Notes: generated by a model not told the origin, from the letters alone. A stretch of 64,000 bases of DNA from Burkholderia sp. WSM2232 (GCF_000472545.1 NZ_AWZV01000014.1:1-64000), one strand, 5' to 3'. Positions 13,671-24,755 are shown, counted from the first letter of the stretch. Program-made: numbers and translations.

Positions 13671-14459
13671 TTATGCAGAGGAAAGGGCGAGCCGCGGCAG
13701 CGCGGCGAGCGCGTTAGCCGTTGTGCGTAGGGCGGTTTCGTCGGCGGTCGTGCCGCGCAACTGCGCAAGGCCCGCGCCGATGCCGGGAATCTGCTCGGGC
13801 GAGTTGCGCTGCTTGTAGATCCAGGCAGGGGGAATGTCTGGCGCGTCTGTTTCGACGACGAGCGCGTCGAACGGCAACTGTTCGGCGAGCCGGCGAATCT
13901 GCCGCGCGCGCTCGAAGGTCAGATTGCCGCCGAAGCCCAGATGCATGCCCTGGTCGATATACGCTTTGGCCTGCTGGAAGCTGCCGTTGAACGCATGCGC
14001 AATGCCACGGTGAATCTGGTGCCGCCGCAGCCCCTTGATTACCTGGTCCTGCGATTTGCGCACGTGGCAGATCACCGGCAGGTCGAATTCACGCGCGATC
14101 TGCAGTTGGCCGTTGTAGAAGAATTGCTGACGGGCGTCGTCGAGCCCGTCGACGAAATAGTCCAGGCCGATTTCGCCGATGCCGACAAAGCGCGGATCGT
14201 CGAGACTCGCCTCGATTTCCGCACGCAGCAATTCGAGGTCGTGCTGCTGCGCGGACGGCGTGAAGAGCGGGTGAATGCCCAGCGCGTACACGCCGCCCTC
14301 GAAGCTGTGCGCAAGCTCGCGCACGGTCGCGAAGTTCTGCCGGCCAATTGCTGGAATCACGATACGCCCTACGCCCGCGCGGTGCGCCGACGCCGCGACA
14401 TGCTCGCGGTCGGCGTCGAATTCGGAAGCGTCGAGATGGCAGTGCGTATCGATCCACAT
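13671..14459 (-). CDS. tatD: TatD family metal-dependent hydrolase
   Basis: A 262-residue TatD-family TIM-barrel hydrolase, known in E. coli as a DNase. Metal ligands are visible in IDTHCHLDASEF at the N-terminus, the GEIGLDYF motif near residue 100, PVICHVRKS, GIAHAFNGS and VVETDAPDIPP. The ATG at 14459 gives the standard MWIDTHCHLD start. It follows lolD in the same direction and precedes comEC. YcfH-type and other TatD paralogs cannot be distinguished, so the symbol stands for the family. Confidence 0.9.
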   Translation of the reverse strand: MWIDTHCHLDASEFDADREHVAASAHRAGVGRIVIPAIGRQNFATVRELAHSFEGGVYALGIHPLFTPSAQQHDLELLRAEIEASLDDPRFVGIGEIGLDYFVDGLDDARQQFFYNGQLQIAREFDLPVICHVRKSQDQVIKGLRRHQIHRGIAHAFNGSFQQAKAYIDQGMHLGFGGNLTFERARQIRRLAEQLPFDALVVETDAPDIPPAWIYKQRNSPEQIPGIGAGLAQLRGTTADETALRTTANALAALPRLALSSA

Positions 14460-14599
14460 GACTTGCCTCGCTAACAGAGTTGGCAACAGCGTTCGCTAGA
14501 GCGCCCGCTCATCGCGCCCGGCACGGTTCCGATCGTGCCTGCCAGACAGCCGACGCGGGTATCGCGATGCTTGCCGCGCGGGGCTGTGCAGCCGCATCG

Positions 14600-15343
14600 T
14601 CATACCGGCACTGGCGGCTCTTCATGCAGTACGCCGTCGCGCAGCCGCATGATGCGGTCGCAGCGGCCCGCCAGTTCCGGGTCGTGCGTGACGATCACAA
14701 AACTCGTTTCGAGCGTGCGCGACAGTTCGAGCATCAGGTTGAAGACCGTGTCCGCGGTGCTGCCGTCCAGGTTGCCGGTGGGTTCGTCGGCGAGCACGCA
14801 CGCCGGTTTCGTGACCAGCGCCCGCGCGATTGCGACGCGCTGACGCTCGCCGCCCGACAGCTCGCCGGGCCGATGTTTCGCGCGATGTGCCATGCCGACA
14901 CGCTCCAGCACGGCAAGCGCTTCACGGCGCGACGCTTCGGTGGTCATGCGGCGGATGCGCAGCGGCATCGCCACGTTGTCCAGCGCGGAAAACTCCGGCA
15001 GCAGATGATGGAACTGATACACGAAGCCGAGCGCGCGATTGCGCAAGTCGTTGCGTTCGCGCTCGGACAGTTTGGTGAACGGCTTGCCCATCACCGACAC
15101 ATGTCCCGCGCTCGGATCGTCCAGACCGCCGAGCACATGCAAAAGCGTGCTTTTGCCGGAACCCGACGCGCCGACGATCGCGAGTTTCTCGCCGCGCCGC
15201 ACGCTCAGTTCCGTGTTGTTGAGCACCTGCACGTTCAGGCCGCCCTGCACGAACGACTTGGAAATGCCGGTCGCTTCCAGCACGTAGGGATAAGGCGTCA
15301 TGTCCTGAGCAGCCACCGATAAGCTTGCGGAACGGTCATTCAT
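14600..15343 (-). CDS. lolD: lipoprotein-releasing ABC transporter ATP-binding protein
   Basis: A 247-residue ABC ATPase that powers release of outer-membrane lipoproteins from the inner membrane. Walker A is GASGSGKST, the signature is LSGGERQR, and Walker B is [13 protein letters not shown], with the H-loop in VIVTHD. The MacB/LolD subfamily fits the [17 protein letters not shown] segment. The ATG at 15343 overlaps the end of the upstream permease gene by 8 bp, as expected for translational coupling. Confidence 0.95.
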   Translation of the reverse strand: MNDRSASLSVAAQDMTPYPYVLEATGISKSFVQGGLNVQVLNNTELSVRRGEKLAIVGASGSGKSTLLHVLGGLDDPSAGHVSVMGKPFTKLSERERNDLRNRALGFVYQFHHLLPEFSALDNVAMPLRIRRMTTEASRREALAVLERVGMAHRAKHRPGELSGGERQRVAIARALVTKPACVLADEPTGNLDGSTADTVFNLMLELSRTLETSFVIVTHDPELAGRCDRIMRLRDGVLHEEPPVPV

Positions 15344-16589
15344 AGCGCAGTGCCTCCGCGGGACGGACTCGTGCACCGCGCCAACTCGGATAGAGCGTCG
15401 CCACCGCCGACATCAGGAAGGCAATGATGCCGATGCGGGCGACGTCAGCGGGAATCAGCTCGGAGGGCAACTCGCTGATGAAATACACCGACGGCGGCAG
15501 GAACTGCACGCCGAGCGCATGCTCGATCATCGGCACGAGCCACGGAATGCTCCACGCGATCAGGCACCCGAGCGCGACGCCCGTTGCGGTGCCGATAAAG
15601 CCGATGGTCACGCCCTGCACGACGAAAATCTTCATGATGGAACGCGGCTGCGCGCCGAGCGTGCGCAAGATCGCGATGTCAGCCTGCTTGTTGGTCACGG
15701 TCATCACGAGCGAGGACACCAGGTTGAACGCCGCGACCGCGATGATCAGCGTGAGGATGATGAACATCATGCGTTTTTCGATCTGCACGGCCGAGAACCA
15801 GGTCTTGTTCTGCTGGGTCCAGTCGCGGATATACAGGTCGCCCGACAGACTGCGCGCAAGCTGATGCGCGACTTCAGGCGCCCGTTGCATGTCGGCGAGG
15901 CGCAGCCGCACGCCGGTCGGCGCGGGCAGCCGGAACAGCGCCTGCGCGTCCTTGATGTTGATGAGCGCGAGCGTGCTGTCGTACTCGTAATGGCCGGATT
16001 CGAAAATGCCCACCACCGTGAACTGCTTCAGGCGCGGCAGCATGCCGGCCGGCGTAATCGTGCCTTCGGGCGCGACCAGCGTGATCCGGTCGTTCACAGC
16101 CACGCCGAGGTTGGTCGCCAGATCCGCGCCCAGCACGATGCCGAACTCGCCCGGCACCAGATTGGTCAGCTTGCCGCCTTTCATTTCCTTGCCGATGTCC
16201 GAAACCTGCGGCTCGAGCGTCGGCTCGATGCCGCGCAGCGCGACGCCGCTTACCGCGTCCTGCCGCGTGAGCAGCGCCTGTGCTTCGACGTAGGGCGCCG
16301 CGCCGATCACTTCCTTGTTCTGGCGCGCTTCCTGAGCGGTGAGTTGCCAGTTGGGCATCGAGCCTGTCGGCGAAAAAATTTCGACGTGCGCGAGCACCGA
16401 CAGCATGCGGTCGCGCACTTCCTTCTGGAAGCCGTTCATCACGGAGAGCACGACGATCAGCGCCGCGACGCCGAGCGCGATGCCCGACATGGAAACAAGC
16501 GCAATGAACGAAATGAAGCCGTTGCCGGTCGTGCGTTTGCCGGCGCGCGTGTAGCGCCAGCCGATCTGCCATTCGTAGGGAAATTTCAA
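15336..16589 (-). CDS. lolC: lipoprotein-releasing ABC transporter permease (LolC/LolE type)
   Basis: A 417-residue inner-membrane permease with the LolC/E architecture. One membrane segment lies near residues 22-48 ([19 protein letters not shown]), followed by a long periplasmic MacB-like domain of about 220 residues. Three more membrane segments form the C-terminal FtsX domain. The start is probably the TTG at 16589, preceded by AAGGAC; it gives the typical [15 protein letters not shown] beginning. Only one permease gene is next to lolD, not separate lolC and lolE, so a LolF-like homodimeric system is possible. Confidence 0.93.
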   Translation of the reverse strand: MKFPYEWQIGWRYTRAGKRTTGNGFISFIALVSMSGIALGVAALIVVLSVMNGFQKEVRDRMLSVLAHVEIFSPTGSMPNWQLTAQEARQNKEVIGAAPYVEAQALLTRQDAVSGVALRGIEPTLEPQVSDIGKEMKGGKLTNLVPGEFGIVLGADLATNLGVAVNDRITLVAPEGTITPAGMLPRLKQFTVVGIFESGHYEYDSTLALINIKDAQALFRLPAPTGVRLRLADMQRAPEVAHQLARSLSGDLYIRDWTQQNKTWFSAVQIEKRMMFIILTLIIAVAAFNLVSSLVMTVTNKQADIAILRTLGAQPRSIMKIFVVQGVTIGFIGTATGVALGCLIAWSIPWLVPMIEHALGVQFLPPSVYFISELPSELIPADVARIGIIAFLMSAVATLYPSWRGARVRPAEALRYE

Positions 16590-17023
16590 GCGAGTCCTTT
16601 TCTGCGTTCTTCGGCTACTGGGGCCGCCGCGCCGCGTGGCTGCCAATGCGTGCGCTTGCCTGTGCCTGCCTGCGCCTGCTTGCAGTGACGCGGCTACGCG
16701 GCCCAAGTACCCTGATCATTGGTGTCGCGGCGATCGGGATGGTTCCAGGCGGGCCCACGGCTTTGCAGGCCCCTCCAGATTGCCAGTGCCGTCACCGTCA
16801 ACCAAGCGCGAAGTTTGCCATACAATGCCGCGCCGCCGCGTGATGGGAACAAGCGGAAACAAGCGGGAGCAGGCGCGAATGAGCGGAAACGACCGGCAAA
16901 CGCGCGAGCGGGCGGGAACGCTCCCCCGCTCGCCATTCGCTCGGCCTTCGCGCGCCACAGCCGCGCCGCACCATCCGCACTAATCGAAACCCGCAAGCGC
17001 TTTGCCCTACAATGCGCAGCATC
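16590..17023. promoter_or_regulatory. divergent intergenic region, lolC / rpfE-like gene
   Basis: This 434-bp stretch separates two divergent genes. I see no convincing gene in it. A TACAAT at 17008-17013, only 10 bp before the ATG at 17024, is the best -10 candidate for the plus-strand gene. A second CATACAATG-like element lies at 16819-16827. Short open frames here are typical GC-rich background. Confidence 0.4.
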
Positions 17024-18163
17024 ATGCACGCCAACCGCCTCCATCTGCTGCTTCCTTTCGCGCTGCCTGCCGCAGCGGACGCCGCCACCGCCCTGCACGA
17101 CATCCGCAGTGCCGCCCTCGACCGGCTGATCGCACGCGCGACGCTGCTGGAGCGTGTGATCGGCGAAGATTTCCAGCGCACGCTGCCCCATGAACGCTGG
17201 ATCGCGCGCCAGTTCGGCGCGTCACCCAGTAGTTCGACGGGCGCGGCTGGCGCCGCCGCCGACGAGGCCCCGCTCGCCCCCTACATGCTGCGCGCCGACG
17301 GCGGTGAACCCGGCGACGCAACGTGGGCCTGCGTGCAACCGGTGCATGTGCGCATCGCGCATGACCATCTGGTGCTGATCGACCCCGCGTCGCTCGAACT
17401 GTCGCATGAAGAAGCCGGCGCGCTGCTAGCAGTTGCGAGACCGCTGATCGAAGAACTCGGCGTGCGGATCGAGGCGCCCAGGCCCGCCCGCTGGTATCTG
17501 TCGGGCGATGACTTCGGCAGCCTCGCCGGCGCTTCGCCGTTGCGTGCGAGCGGCCGCAACATCGAAATCTGGTTGCCGCACGAGGCGCATTCCGGCGAGC
17601 GTTCGCGTGCCTGGATGAAGCTGCAGAACGAAGTGCAGATGGCCTGGTTCGGGCACCCCGTCAACGAGGCGCGCGAGGCGCGTGGCCTGCCCGCTGTCAA
17701 TTCCATCTGGTTTCACGCGCAAGGCGCGGCGCGCCCGCTGCGCAGTCCGTTCACCGAGGTCTTCTCCGACGCCGCCGCGACGCGCGGCCTCGCGATTACG
17801 GCCGGCGTGCGCGTCGCCGCGCCGCCCGCGTCGTTCGCCGCGCTGAACGCTTCAGCCGGCGCAAATGCCAACACCAACGCCAACGGCAACGCGGACACCA
17901 ACGCGCCCCCCACGACCCTCGTCGAACTCGACCCGTTCTCGGCACCCTACATCCAGCAGGATTGGGCGCGCTGGAACGCGGCGTTCGCGGCGCTGCAGGG
18001 CGACTGGCTCGAACCGGCGCTCGCGGCACTCGAATCCGGCGCGCTGGCCGAACTCGGCCTGACGCTGTGCGGCGACACCGGCTCAGTCACGCTCGCCGTG
18101 ACGCGCGGCGATCTGCGCAAATTCTGGCGGCGACGCGTGCTGGCCTCGCTCTTCATCGAATGA
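17024..18163 (+). CDS. RpfE-type conserved protein
   Basis: A 379-residue protein beginning MHANRLHLLLPFALP, which I recognise as the 'RpfE-type regulatory protein / phosphoglycerate-mutase-like' family common in beta- and gamma-proteobacteria beside recJ. The family name comes from the Xanthomonas rpf region; no function is established. Motifs include LHDIRSAALDRL, DEDFQRT-like GEDFQRTLPHERW and WLPHEAHSGERSRAW. A low-complexity Asn/Ala/Thr linker lies near residues 285-305. I prefer the ATG at 17024 because the one at 17012 overlaps the probable -10 TACAAT. The recJ start follows 37 bp after its stop. Confidence 0.75.
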   Translation: MHANRLHLLLPFALPAAADAATALHDIRSAALDRLIARATLLERVIGEDFQRTLPHERWIARQFGASPSSSTGAAGAAADEAPLAPYMLRADGGEPGDATWACVQPVHVRIAHDHLVLIDPASLELSHEEAGALLAVARPLIEELGVRIEAPRPARWYLSGDDFGSLAGASPLRASGRNIEIWLPHEAHSGERSRAWMKLQNEVQMAWFGHPVNEAREARGLPAVNSIWFHAQGAARPLRSPFTEVFSDAAATRGLAITAGVRVAAPPASFAALNASAGANANTNANGNADTNAPPTTLVELDPFSAPYIQQDWARWNAAFAALQGDWLEPALAALESGALAELGLTLCGDTGSVTLAVTRGDLRKFWRRRVLASLFIE

Positions 18164-18200
18164 ACGATTGCATGACCGACCCTACCCACGGCCTTTCAGA

Positions 18201-19907
18201 ATGACCCGAATCGTTACGCGCGCCTGTTCTCCCGCCGACGCCGAAGCGCTCGTGCGCCACGGCCTGCATCCGGTGCTCGCGCGCCTCTATGCGGCGCGCG
18301 GCGTGTGCCTGCCGGATGAAATAGAAACCGGCCTTGCCCGACTCGTGCCACCGGCCATGCTCAAGGGCTGCGACGACGCCGCCGTCCTGCTCGCCGACGC
18401 GATCCAGCAAAAGCGCCGCATGCTGGTGGTCGCCGACTACGACTGCGACGGCGCCACCGCCTGCGCGGTCGCGGTACGCGGACTGCGCATGTTCGGCGGC
18501 CAGATCGACTATCTGGTGCCGAACCGCTTTGAATACGGCTACGGTCTCACGCCGGAAATCGTCGCACTTGCCGCGCGCAGTGCCTCCGGCAAGCCGGATC
18601 TGCTGATTACGGTCGACAACGGCATTGCGAGCGTGGACGGTGTCGAGGCGGCCAACGCGCTCGGCATCGACGTGCTCGTCACCGATCACCACCTGCCCGG
18701 CGACCAGTTGCCCGCCGCTCGTGCAATCGTCAATCCGAATCAGCCGGGCTGCGAGTTCCCGAGCAAGTGCATTGCGGGCGTCGGCGTGATGTTCTACGTG
18801 CTGCTCGCATTGCGCGCGCAATTGCGCCGCCGCGGCGCGTTCGGCGACGGCTTTCCCGAGCCGCGGCTGGACGGGCTGCTCGATCTCGTCGCGCTCGGCA
18901 CGGTGGCCGACGTCGTGAAGCTCGACGGCAACAACCGCGTGCTGGTTGCGCAAGGCTTGCAGCGCATCCGCAAAGGCAAGATGCAGCCCGGCATTGCCGC
19001 CCTCTTCCGCGCGGCGGCGCGCGATGCGCGCAACGCGTCCGGCTTCGACCTCGGCTTCGGGCTCGGTCCTCGGCTGAATGCGGCAGGGCGCCTGTCGGAC
19101 ATGTCGCTCGGCATCGAATGCCTGACGACCGACGACGTCGGCCGCGCGTGGGAACTCGCGCAGCAGCTCGACACGATGAACCGCGAGCGGCGCGAGATCG
19201 AAGCCGGCATGCAGCAACAGGCGCTCGACGACCTCTCGTCAGTCGACCCCGACGGCGCGACTACCATCACGCTGTTCAATCCGGCGTGGCATCAGGGCGT
19301 GATCGGCATTGTCGCGGGACGGCTGAAGGAGAAATTCCATCGCCCCGCGTTCACCTTCGCGCCAGCGGACGACAGCGGCCAGCTCGTAAAAGGCTCGGGG
19401 CGCTCGATCGCGGGCTTTCATCTGCGCGATGCGCTCGATCTGATTTCGAAGCGCGAGCCGGGGCTCATCGTAAAATTCGGCGGCCACGCGATGGCCGCGG
19501 GCCTCACGCTCGCCACCGCAGACGTGCCGCGCTTCACGGCCGCGTTCGAGGCGGTCGGCCGCGAGTGGCTGAGCGACGACGCGCTCGCGCGCACCGTCGA
19601 AACCGACGGCGAGCTGGAGGACGCCTACTTCACGCCGCAATTCGTCGAAATGCTCGACGCGGCGGTATGGGGCCAAGGCTTCCCGGCGCCGGTCTTTTCC
19701 GGCGAATTCGACGTCGCCTCGCAGGCGCTCGTGAAGGACAAGCACCTGAAGCTGCAACTCATGCGCGGTCGCCAGCGCTTTAACGCGATCTGGTTCAACC
19801 ATACAGACACGCTGCCCGCACGCACGACGGTCGCGTACCGGCTCACGAGCGACACGTGGAACGGCGTGTCGCGCGTGCAACTGATCGTCGAGCACGCCGC
19901 GAGCTAG
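18201..19907 (+). CDS. recJ: single-stranded-DNA-specific exonuclease RecJ
   Basis: A 568-residue RecJ, the 5'-3' exonuclease of recombination and mismatch repair. The DHH phosphoesterase motifs are clear: [12 protein letters not shown] near residue 76, TVDNGIAS, and [12 protein letters not shown]. The DHHA1 region has [14 protein letters not shown] took the ATG at 18201, giving [11 protein letters not shown]; an in-frame ATG at 18168 lies just past the end of the preceding gene. It probably forms an operon with the RpfE-like gene. Confidence 0.96.
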   Translation: MTRIVTRACSPADAEALVRHGLHPVLARLYAARGVCLPDEIETGLARLVPPAMLKGCDDAAVLLADAIQQKRRMLVVADYDCDGATACAVAVRGLRMFGGQIDYLVPNRFEYGYGLTPEIVALAARSASGKPDLLITVDNGIASVDGVEAANALGIDVLVTDHHLPGDQLPAARAIVNPNQPGCEFPSKCIAGVGVMFYVLLALRAQLRRRGAFGDGFPEPRLDGLLDLVALGTVADVVKLDGNNRVLVAQGLQRIRKGKMQPGIAALFRAAARDARNASGFDLGFGLGPRLNAAGRLSDMSLGIECLTTDDVGRAWELAQQLDTMNRERREIEAGMQQQALDDLSSVDPDGATTITLFNPAWHQGVIGIVAGRLKEKFHRPAFTFAPADDSGQLVKGSGRSIAGFHLRDALDLISKREPGLIVKFGGHAMAAGLTLATADVPRFTAAFEAVGREWLSDDALARTVETDGELEDAYFTPQFVEMLDAAVWGQGFPAPVFSGEFDVASQALVKDKHLKLQLMRGRQRFNAIWFNHTDTLPARTTVAYRLTSDTWNGVSRVQLIVEHAAS

Positions 19908-20111
19908 CAGGCGTGTGGCCGGACTGCCTCGCAACGAGGGACCAGCCAGCGGCCACCGCCTCTGCCCGCCGCCCGAGCGCCGACCCACGCGCGGGTGGCG
20001 AAAATCTCCGCAAAATCAACCGCAAACACGCGCCGGATCGCCGACACGCCACCGGCGCGGCACGCCGATCGGCTATAATTTCCCCTTTTTACGAAGCCAC
20101 ACAAGATCGAC

Positions 20112-21216
20112 ATGGAAGCGGAACGTCTCAACGCGATCGAAGCCTCTCTGGCGGACCTGCGCACGCGCGCGGCCGACCTACGGGGGTATCTTTGACTACG
20201 ACGACAAGTCACGTCGTCTGATCGAAGTCAACCGGGAACTCGAAGACCCGGACGTCTGGAACGACTCGAAACACGCCCAGGCGCTCGGCCGGGAAAAGAA
20301 GCTGCTGGACGACACGGTGGGCAAGCTCACGTCGCTCGATAACGACTTGCGCGACACGCAAGACCTCTTCGAAATGGCGCGCGAAGAAGGCGACGACGAA
20401 ACGCTCCTCGCCTGCGAAGCAGACGCGCAAGCGCTCGAGCAGCGCGTCGCCGACATGGAATTTCGCCGCATGTTCGCGAATCCCGCCGACCCCAACAACG
20501 CGTTCCTCGACATTCAGGCAGGCGCGGGCGGCACCGAGGCGTGCGACTGGGCGTCCATGCTGCTGCGCCAGTATTTGCGCTACTGCGAACGCAAGGGCTT
20601 CAAGACCGAAGTGCTCGAGCAGACCGACGGCGACGTGGCGGGCATCAAGAACGCGACGATCAAGATCGAAGGCGAATACGCATACGGCTTCCTGCGCACC
20701 GAAACCGGCGTGCACCGGCTCGTGCGCAAGTCGCCGTTCGACTCGTCGGGCGGGCGTCATACGTCGTTCTCGTCGGTGTTCGTCTATCCGGAAATCGACG
20801 ATTCGATCGAAGTGGACATCAACCCGGCCGACCTGCGTATCGACACCTACCGCGCATCCGGCGCGGGCGGTCAGCACATCAACAAGACCGACTCCGCGGT
20901 GCGGATCACGCACATGCCCTCGGGCATCGTCGTGCAGTGCCAGAACGACCGCTCGCAGCACCGCAACCGCGCCGAAGCGATGGCCATGCTGAAATCGCGC
21001 CTGTACGAAGCGGAAATCCGCAAGCGTCAGGAGGAGCAGGACAAGCTCGAAGCCGGCAAGACGGACGTGGGCTGGGGTCACCAGATCCGCTCGTACGTGC
21101 TGGACAACAGCCGTATCAAGGACCTGCGCACCAACGTCGAAATCAGCAATACGAAGAGCGTGCTCGACGGCGATCTCGATCCGTTTATCAGCGCAAGCCT
21201 GAAGCAAGGCGTTTAA
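20112..21216 (+). CDS. prfB: peptide chain release factor 2 (programmed +1 frameshift)
   Basis: RF2, terminating at UGA and UAA codons. The gene is in two frames: 27 codons from the ATG at 20112 end at an in-frame TGA (20193-20195), and the rest is read in +1 from 20194. The joined product is about 367 residues. The GGQ peptidyl-transfer motif is in [15 protein letters not shown], and the tripeptide SPF that recognises stop codons is present in [18 protein letters not shown] lies at 20074-20079. The lysS gene follows 115 bp downstream, the usual partner. Confidence 0.97.
20181..20195 (+). promoter_or_regulatory. RF2 programmed +1 ribosomal frameshift site
   Basis: The sequence CGGGGGTATCTTTGA matches the known autoregulatory RF2 site: a Shine-Dalgarno-like G-run, then CTT followed by the in-frame TGA and a C. 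Low RF2 lets the ribosome slip +1 at CTT and make full-length RF2. Confidence 0.95.
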
Positions 21217-21331
21217 GCGCAACCGGCGCGGCATGCATGGCCGCGCCGCATCTTTTATTGCCTGAGGTTTTTCGCCGACTGGCTGTTCGCAAGCGGATCA
21301 ACCCACGCGGACCACGAACACCAAGACCATC

Positions 21332-22858
21332 ATGAACGAACCGATCCAACCGAACCTCGTGCCCGAGGTGGACGACAACAAGATCATCGCGGAGCGCCGC
21401 GAAAAGCTGCGCGAGTTACGCGAGCAAGGCGTCGCGTATCCGAACGATTTCCGCCCCACGCACCACGCGGAAGATCTGCAGGCGCAGTTCGAGCACGCCG
21501 ACAAGGAAGCGCTCGAGGCCAGCCCGCTCGAAGTCGCGATTGCCGGCCGCATGATGCTCAAGCGCGTAATGGGCAAGGCGAGCTTTGCGACCGTGCGCGA
21601 CGGCTCGGGTCAGATCCAGTTCTTCATTACCCCCGCCGACGTGGGCCAGGAAACGTATGACGCCTTCAAGAAGTGGGACATGGGCGACATCGTCGCGGCC
21701 CGCGGCGTGCTGTTTCGCACCAACAAGGGCGAGCTGTCGGTGCGCTGCACGCAGTTGCGCCTGCTGTCCAAGTCGCTGCGTCCGCTGCCGGACAAGTTCC
21801 ATGGCCTGTCGGACCAGGAAATGAAGTATCGGCAGCGCTATGTCGATCTGATCGTCACGCCGGAAACGCGCAAGACTTTTGTCGCCCGCACCAAGGCAAT
21901 TTCTTCGATCCGCAAGTTCATGGCCGACGCCGGCTTCATGGAAGTCGAAACGCCGATGCTCCACCCTATTCCCGGCGGCGCGGCGGCCAAGCCGTTCACC
22001 ACGCACCACAACGCGCTCGACATGCAGATGTTCCTGCGCATCGCGCCCGAACTGTATCTGAAGCGCCTCGTGGTGGGCGGCTTCGAGCGCGTGTTCGAGA
22101 TCAACCGTAATTTCCGCAACGAGGGCGTGTCCGTGCGCCACAACCCGGAATTTACGATGATCGAGTTCTATGCGGCCTACACCGATTACAAGTGGCTGAT
22201 GGACTTCACCGAACAGTTGATCCGTCAGGCGGCCATCGACGCACTGGGCACGGCCACCATCACCTATCAGGGGCGCGAGCTCGATTTGTCCAAGCCGTTC
22301 CACCGTTTGACGATCACGCAAGCCATTCAGAAATACGCGCCGCAGTACACGAACGAGCAGCTCGCCGACAGCGCGTTCCTGCGCACCGAACTCAAGAAGT
22401 TCGGCGTGGACGCCTCGCAGCCGCAGTTCCTGAACGCGGGCGTGGGTTCGCTGCAACTGGCGCTCTTCGAAGAAACCGCCGAGTCGCAACTTTGGGAGCC
22501 GACGTACATCATCGACTACCCGGTCGAGGTGTCGCCGCTCGCGCGGGCGTCGGACAAAGTGCCAGGCATTACGGAGCGCTTCGAACTGTTCATAACGGGG
22601 CGTGAGATCGCCAATGGCTTCTCGGAACTGAACGATCCGGAAGACCAGGCCGCGCGCTTCAAGAAGCAGGTCGATCAGAAAGACGCCGGCGACGAGGAAG
22701 CGATGTTCTACGACGCCGACTACATCCGCGCGCTCGAATACGGCATGCCGCCGGCGGGCGGCTGCGGCATCGGCATCGACCGGCTGGTGATGATGCTCAC
22801 CGACAGTCCAAGTATTCGCGACGTGATTCTGTTCCCGCACCTGCGCCGCGAAGATTGA
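21332..22858 (+). CDS. lysS: lysyl-tRNA synthetase (class II)
   Basis: A 508-residue class II lysyl-tRNA synthetase. The N-terminal OB-fold anticodon-binding domain covers about residues 65-160. The catalytic domain has motif 2 in [13 protein letters not shown] and motif 3 in [13 protein letters not shown] near the end. Length is normal. It is downstream of prfB on the same strand. Confidence 0.97.
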   Translation: MNEPIQPNLVPEVDDNKIIAERREKLRELREQGVAYPNDFRPTHHAEDLQAQFEHADKEALEASPLEVAIAGRMMLKRVMGKASFATVRDGSGQIQFFITPADVGQETYDAFKKWDMGDIVAARGVLFRTNKGELSVRCTQLRLLSKSLRPLPDKFHGLSDQEMKYRQRYVDLIVTPETRKTFVARTKAISSIRKFMADAGFMEVETPMLHPIPGGAAAKPFTTHHNALDMQMFLRIAPELYLKRLVVGGFERVFEINRNFRNEGVSVRHNPEFTMIEFYAAYTDYKWLMDFTEQLIRQAAIDALGTATITYQGRELDLSKPFHRLTITQAIQKYAPQYTNEQLADSAFLRTELKKFGVDASQPQFLNAGVGSLQLALFEETAESQLWEPTYIIDYPVEVSPLARASDKVPGITERFELFITGREIANGFSELNDPEDQAARFKKQVDQKDAGDEEAMFYDADYIRALEYGMPPAGGCGIGIDRLVMMLTDSPSIRDVILFPHLRRED

Positions 22859-23153
22859 GCCCGGTGCTTGCCGCGGTGTCCCTGCCTGGCGGGGTTTCCC
22901 GCGGTTCAGCGCAGCACGTCTGACCTACGCCCGGCTCACCTTGCCGGGCGTTGTTGTTTGTGGGTCCGGCTGTTCCGGTTACAGCGCTACACGCGGCCTC
23001 CGGGCGTTTGTAACGACAGGTAAAAGCCGCCCCGCGCGAGCCATGCGGCCATGTGCTTTTCGGCAAATCGTTACAATTTGAAACGCGTCCGGGATCGAAT
23101 TGGGCGAGACTGGGTCTCAATCAAAAGTCACTCTGCCGAAGACGGAGGCCAAA

Positions 23154-23933
23154 ATGGATAAACCCACCACGCAACCTGCCACCCAAGTCACACCGCCCGC
23201 GCAGCCGGCGCAGCGGCGGCTTCACCCGCTTGTCGCAACTGCGGCGGGCGCAGTGATTATCGCGAGCCTCGTCGCTACGGCGGCGGTGACCGGCATGTTC
23301 CCAAAGGCGTCCAGCACAGGCGAGCCGACCAACCAGACGCAGGCAGCCCAGGTCGTGCCACAGAGCGGTCAGCAAACCGTGGTCGATTCGGCCGCGCCCG
23401 CCAATCTCGCCGCACAGCCGAACTCGCAGCAAGCTGGCCAACAAGCGGCGCAGCAAGCCGTGCAACAGCCCGCCCAAGCGCAGCCGCAACGCGCCCCAGC
23501 GCCGCCCTCGCAGCAATACGCTCAGCAGGAGCCTGTCGCGCAGGCGCCGGCGGTGCAGGAGCCGCAATATGCTCAGCGGCAACCCGCACCGACGGCGCAT
23601 TGCTCGACGTGCGGCACCGTGGTCGCGATCTCGGCGGCGCGCCAGGAAGGTCACGGCACCGGCATTGGTGCGGTGGGCGGCGCGGTGGCGGGCGGCGTGG
23701 TCGGCAATCAGTTTGGCAGCGGCAACGGCCGCACCGCAATGACCCTGCTTGGCGCGCTAGGCGGCGGGCTTGCCGGTAATTCAGTGGAAAAGCACCTGCG
23801 CAGCAGCACGTCGTATTCCGTGCGGGTGCGGATGGAAAACGGCAAGACGCGCTACTTCACGTATCACGAAGCGCCGCCCTTCCAGCAGGGCCAACGCGTT
23901 CGGGTGCAAAACGGCACGCTGGTCGCCGACTGA
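23154..23933 (+). CDS. glycine-zipper 2TM domain envelope protein
   Basis: A 259-residue protein with one N-terminal membrane segment (about residues 25-45, LVATAAGAVIIASLVATAAV). A Gln/Ala/Pro-rich linker spans roughly 60-145, followed by a glycine-zipper domain (GTGIGAVGGAVAGGVVGNQF and GALGGGLAGNSVEKHL) and a small C-terminal domain. This is the layout of the Rickettsia 17-kDa/SlyB-like 2TM family. The linker is probably periplasmic and spans toward the cell wall. The ATG at 23154 follows GGAGG. Function is unknown. Confidence 0.85.
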   Translation: MDKPTTQPATQVTPPAQPAQRRLHPLVATAAGAVIIASLVATAAVTGMFPKASSTGEPTNQTQAAQVVPQSGQQTVVDSAAPANLAAQPNSQQAGQQAAQQAVQQPAQAQPQRAPAPPSQQYAQQEPVAQAPAVQEPQYAQRQPAPTAHCSTCGTVVAISAARQEGHGTGIGAVGGAVAGGVVGNQFGSGNGRTAMTLLGALGGGLAGNSVEKHLRSSTSYSVRVRMENGKTRYFTYHEAPPFQQGQRVRVQNGTLVAD

Positions 23934-23975
23934 TGGCGGCGCAGCGCTCGACACCGCTGCACGTGTCATGCGCAT

Positions 23976-24010
23976 AAAAAAAGGCGACTCGATTTAGAGT
24001 CGCCTTTTTT
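23976..24010. terminator. bidirectional rho-independent terminator
   Basis: A perfect hairpin with arms AAAAAAGGCGACTC and GAGTCGCCTTTTTT separated by a 6-base loop. It lies between the glycine-zipper gene and the converging end of the isc operon and can act on both strands. Confidence 0.93.
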
Positions 24011-24041
24011 GCGGCATCGGCAGCACGACTAGCGTGCTGGC

Positions 24042-24239
24042 TCAGTAATCCGAGTCTTCGATCCATGCAGCCTGAATTGCCTCGAGGATCTTTTCGTTCG
24101 ACCGGTTAGGGTCGTCGTCGAATCCCTCCAGTTCGGTGACCCACCGGTGCAGGTCCGTGAAGCGCACCTGCTGCGGATCGATGTCCTGGTACTTGTCGGT
24201 CAGGGCCATCGCGATGTCTTGCGTATCGGTCCACTTCAT
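24042..24239 (-). CDS. iscX: Fe-S cluster assembly protein IscX
   Basis: A 65-residue acidic protein, the standard last gene of isc operons. IscX binds IscS and is thought to adjust Fe-S assembly in response to iron. The family pattern is seen in DIAMALTDKYQDIDPQQVRFTDLHRWV and the acidic end WIEDSDY. It lies 15 bp after fdx. Confidence 0.95.
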   Translation of the reverse strand: MKWTDTQDIAMALTDKYQDIDPQQVRFTDLHRWVTELEGFDDDPNRSNEKILEAIQAAWIEDSDY

Positions 24240-24254
24240 GGCTGCGTCCTCCTC

Positions 24255-24596
24255 TTAGTGGTTTTCCTTCGCGTGATTGATCGAGTAACGCGGGATTTCA
24301 ACAACCAGGTCCTGCTCAGCCGGCACGATGGCCTGGCACGACAGACGCGAAGCCGGCTCGAGCCCCCACGCCTTGTCCAACAGATCGTCCTCGTCTTCGC
24401 CGGACGGCGTCAAGGCGGCGAAACCCTCACGCACGATCACGTGACAGGTAGTACACGCGCACGACTTCTCGCACGCGTGCTCGATTTCAATGCCGTTATC
24501 GAGCAGATTGTCGCAAATACTCTTGCCAGGCACGGCATCGATCACCGCGCCTTCGGGGCACAGTTCGACGTGAGGCAGCACAACGATTTGAGGCAT
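24255..24596 (-). CDS. fdx: ISC-type 2Fe-2S ferredoxin
   Basis: A 113-residue adrenodoxin-type [2Fe-2S] ferredoxin that supplies electrons during Fe-S cluster assembly. Cluster ligands are visible in HACEKSCACTTCHVI and in RLSCQAIVP. The ATG at 24596 gives MPQIVVLPHVELCPEG, the typical N-terminus. It lies between hscA and iscX in the isc operon. Confidence 0.95.
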   Translation of the reverse strand: MPQIVVLPHVELCPEGAVIDAVPGKSICDNLLDNGIEIEHACEKSCACTTCHVIVREGFAALTPSGEDEDDLLDKAWGLEPASRLSCQAIVPAEQDLVVEIPRYSINHAKENH

Positions 24597-24755
24597 ACAT
24601 GTTCCGTTTGGTCTGAGGCGCGGCCTCAAACAGGCTTCGCACCATTTTACTGGCGACACGCCCGCTTGTTAAAGCCCGCATGTCTTCAATCAGGTCCGCA
24701 CCGCGCTTGTGCAATGGCGGCGAGCCCGGACTCGGCCCGCGCCATCTCGCGACGA

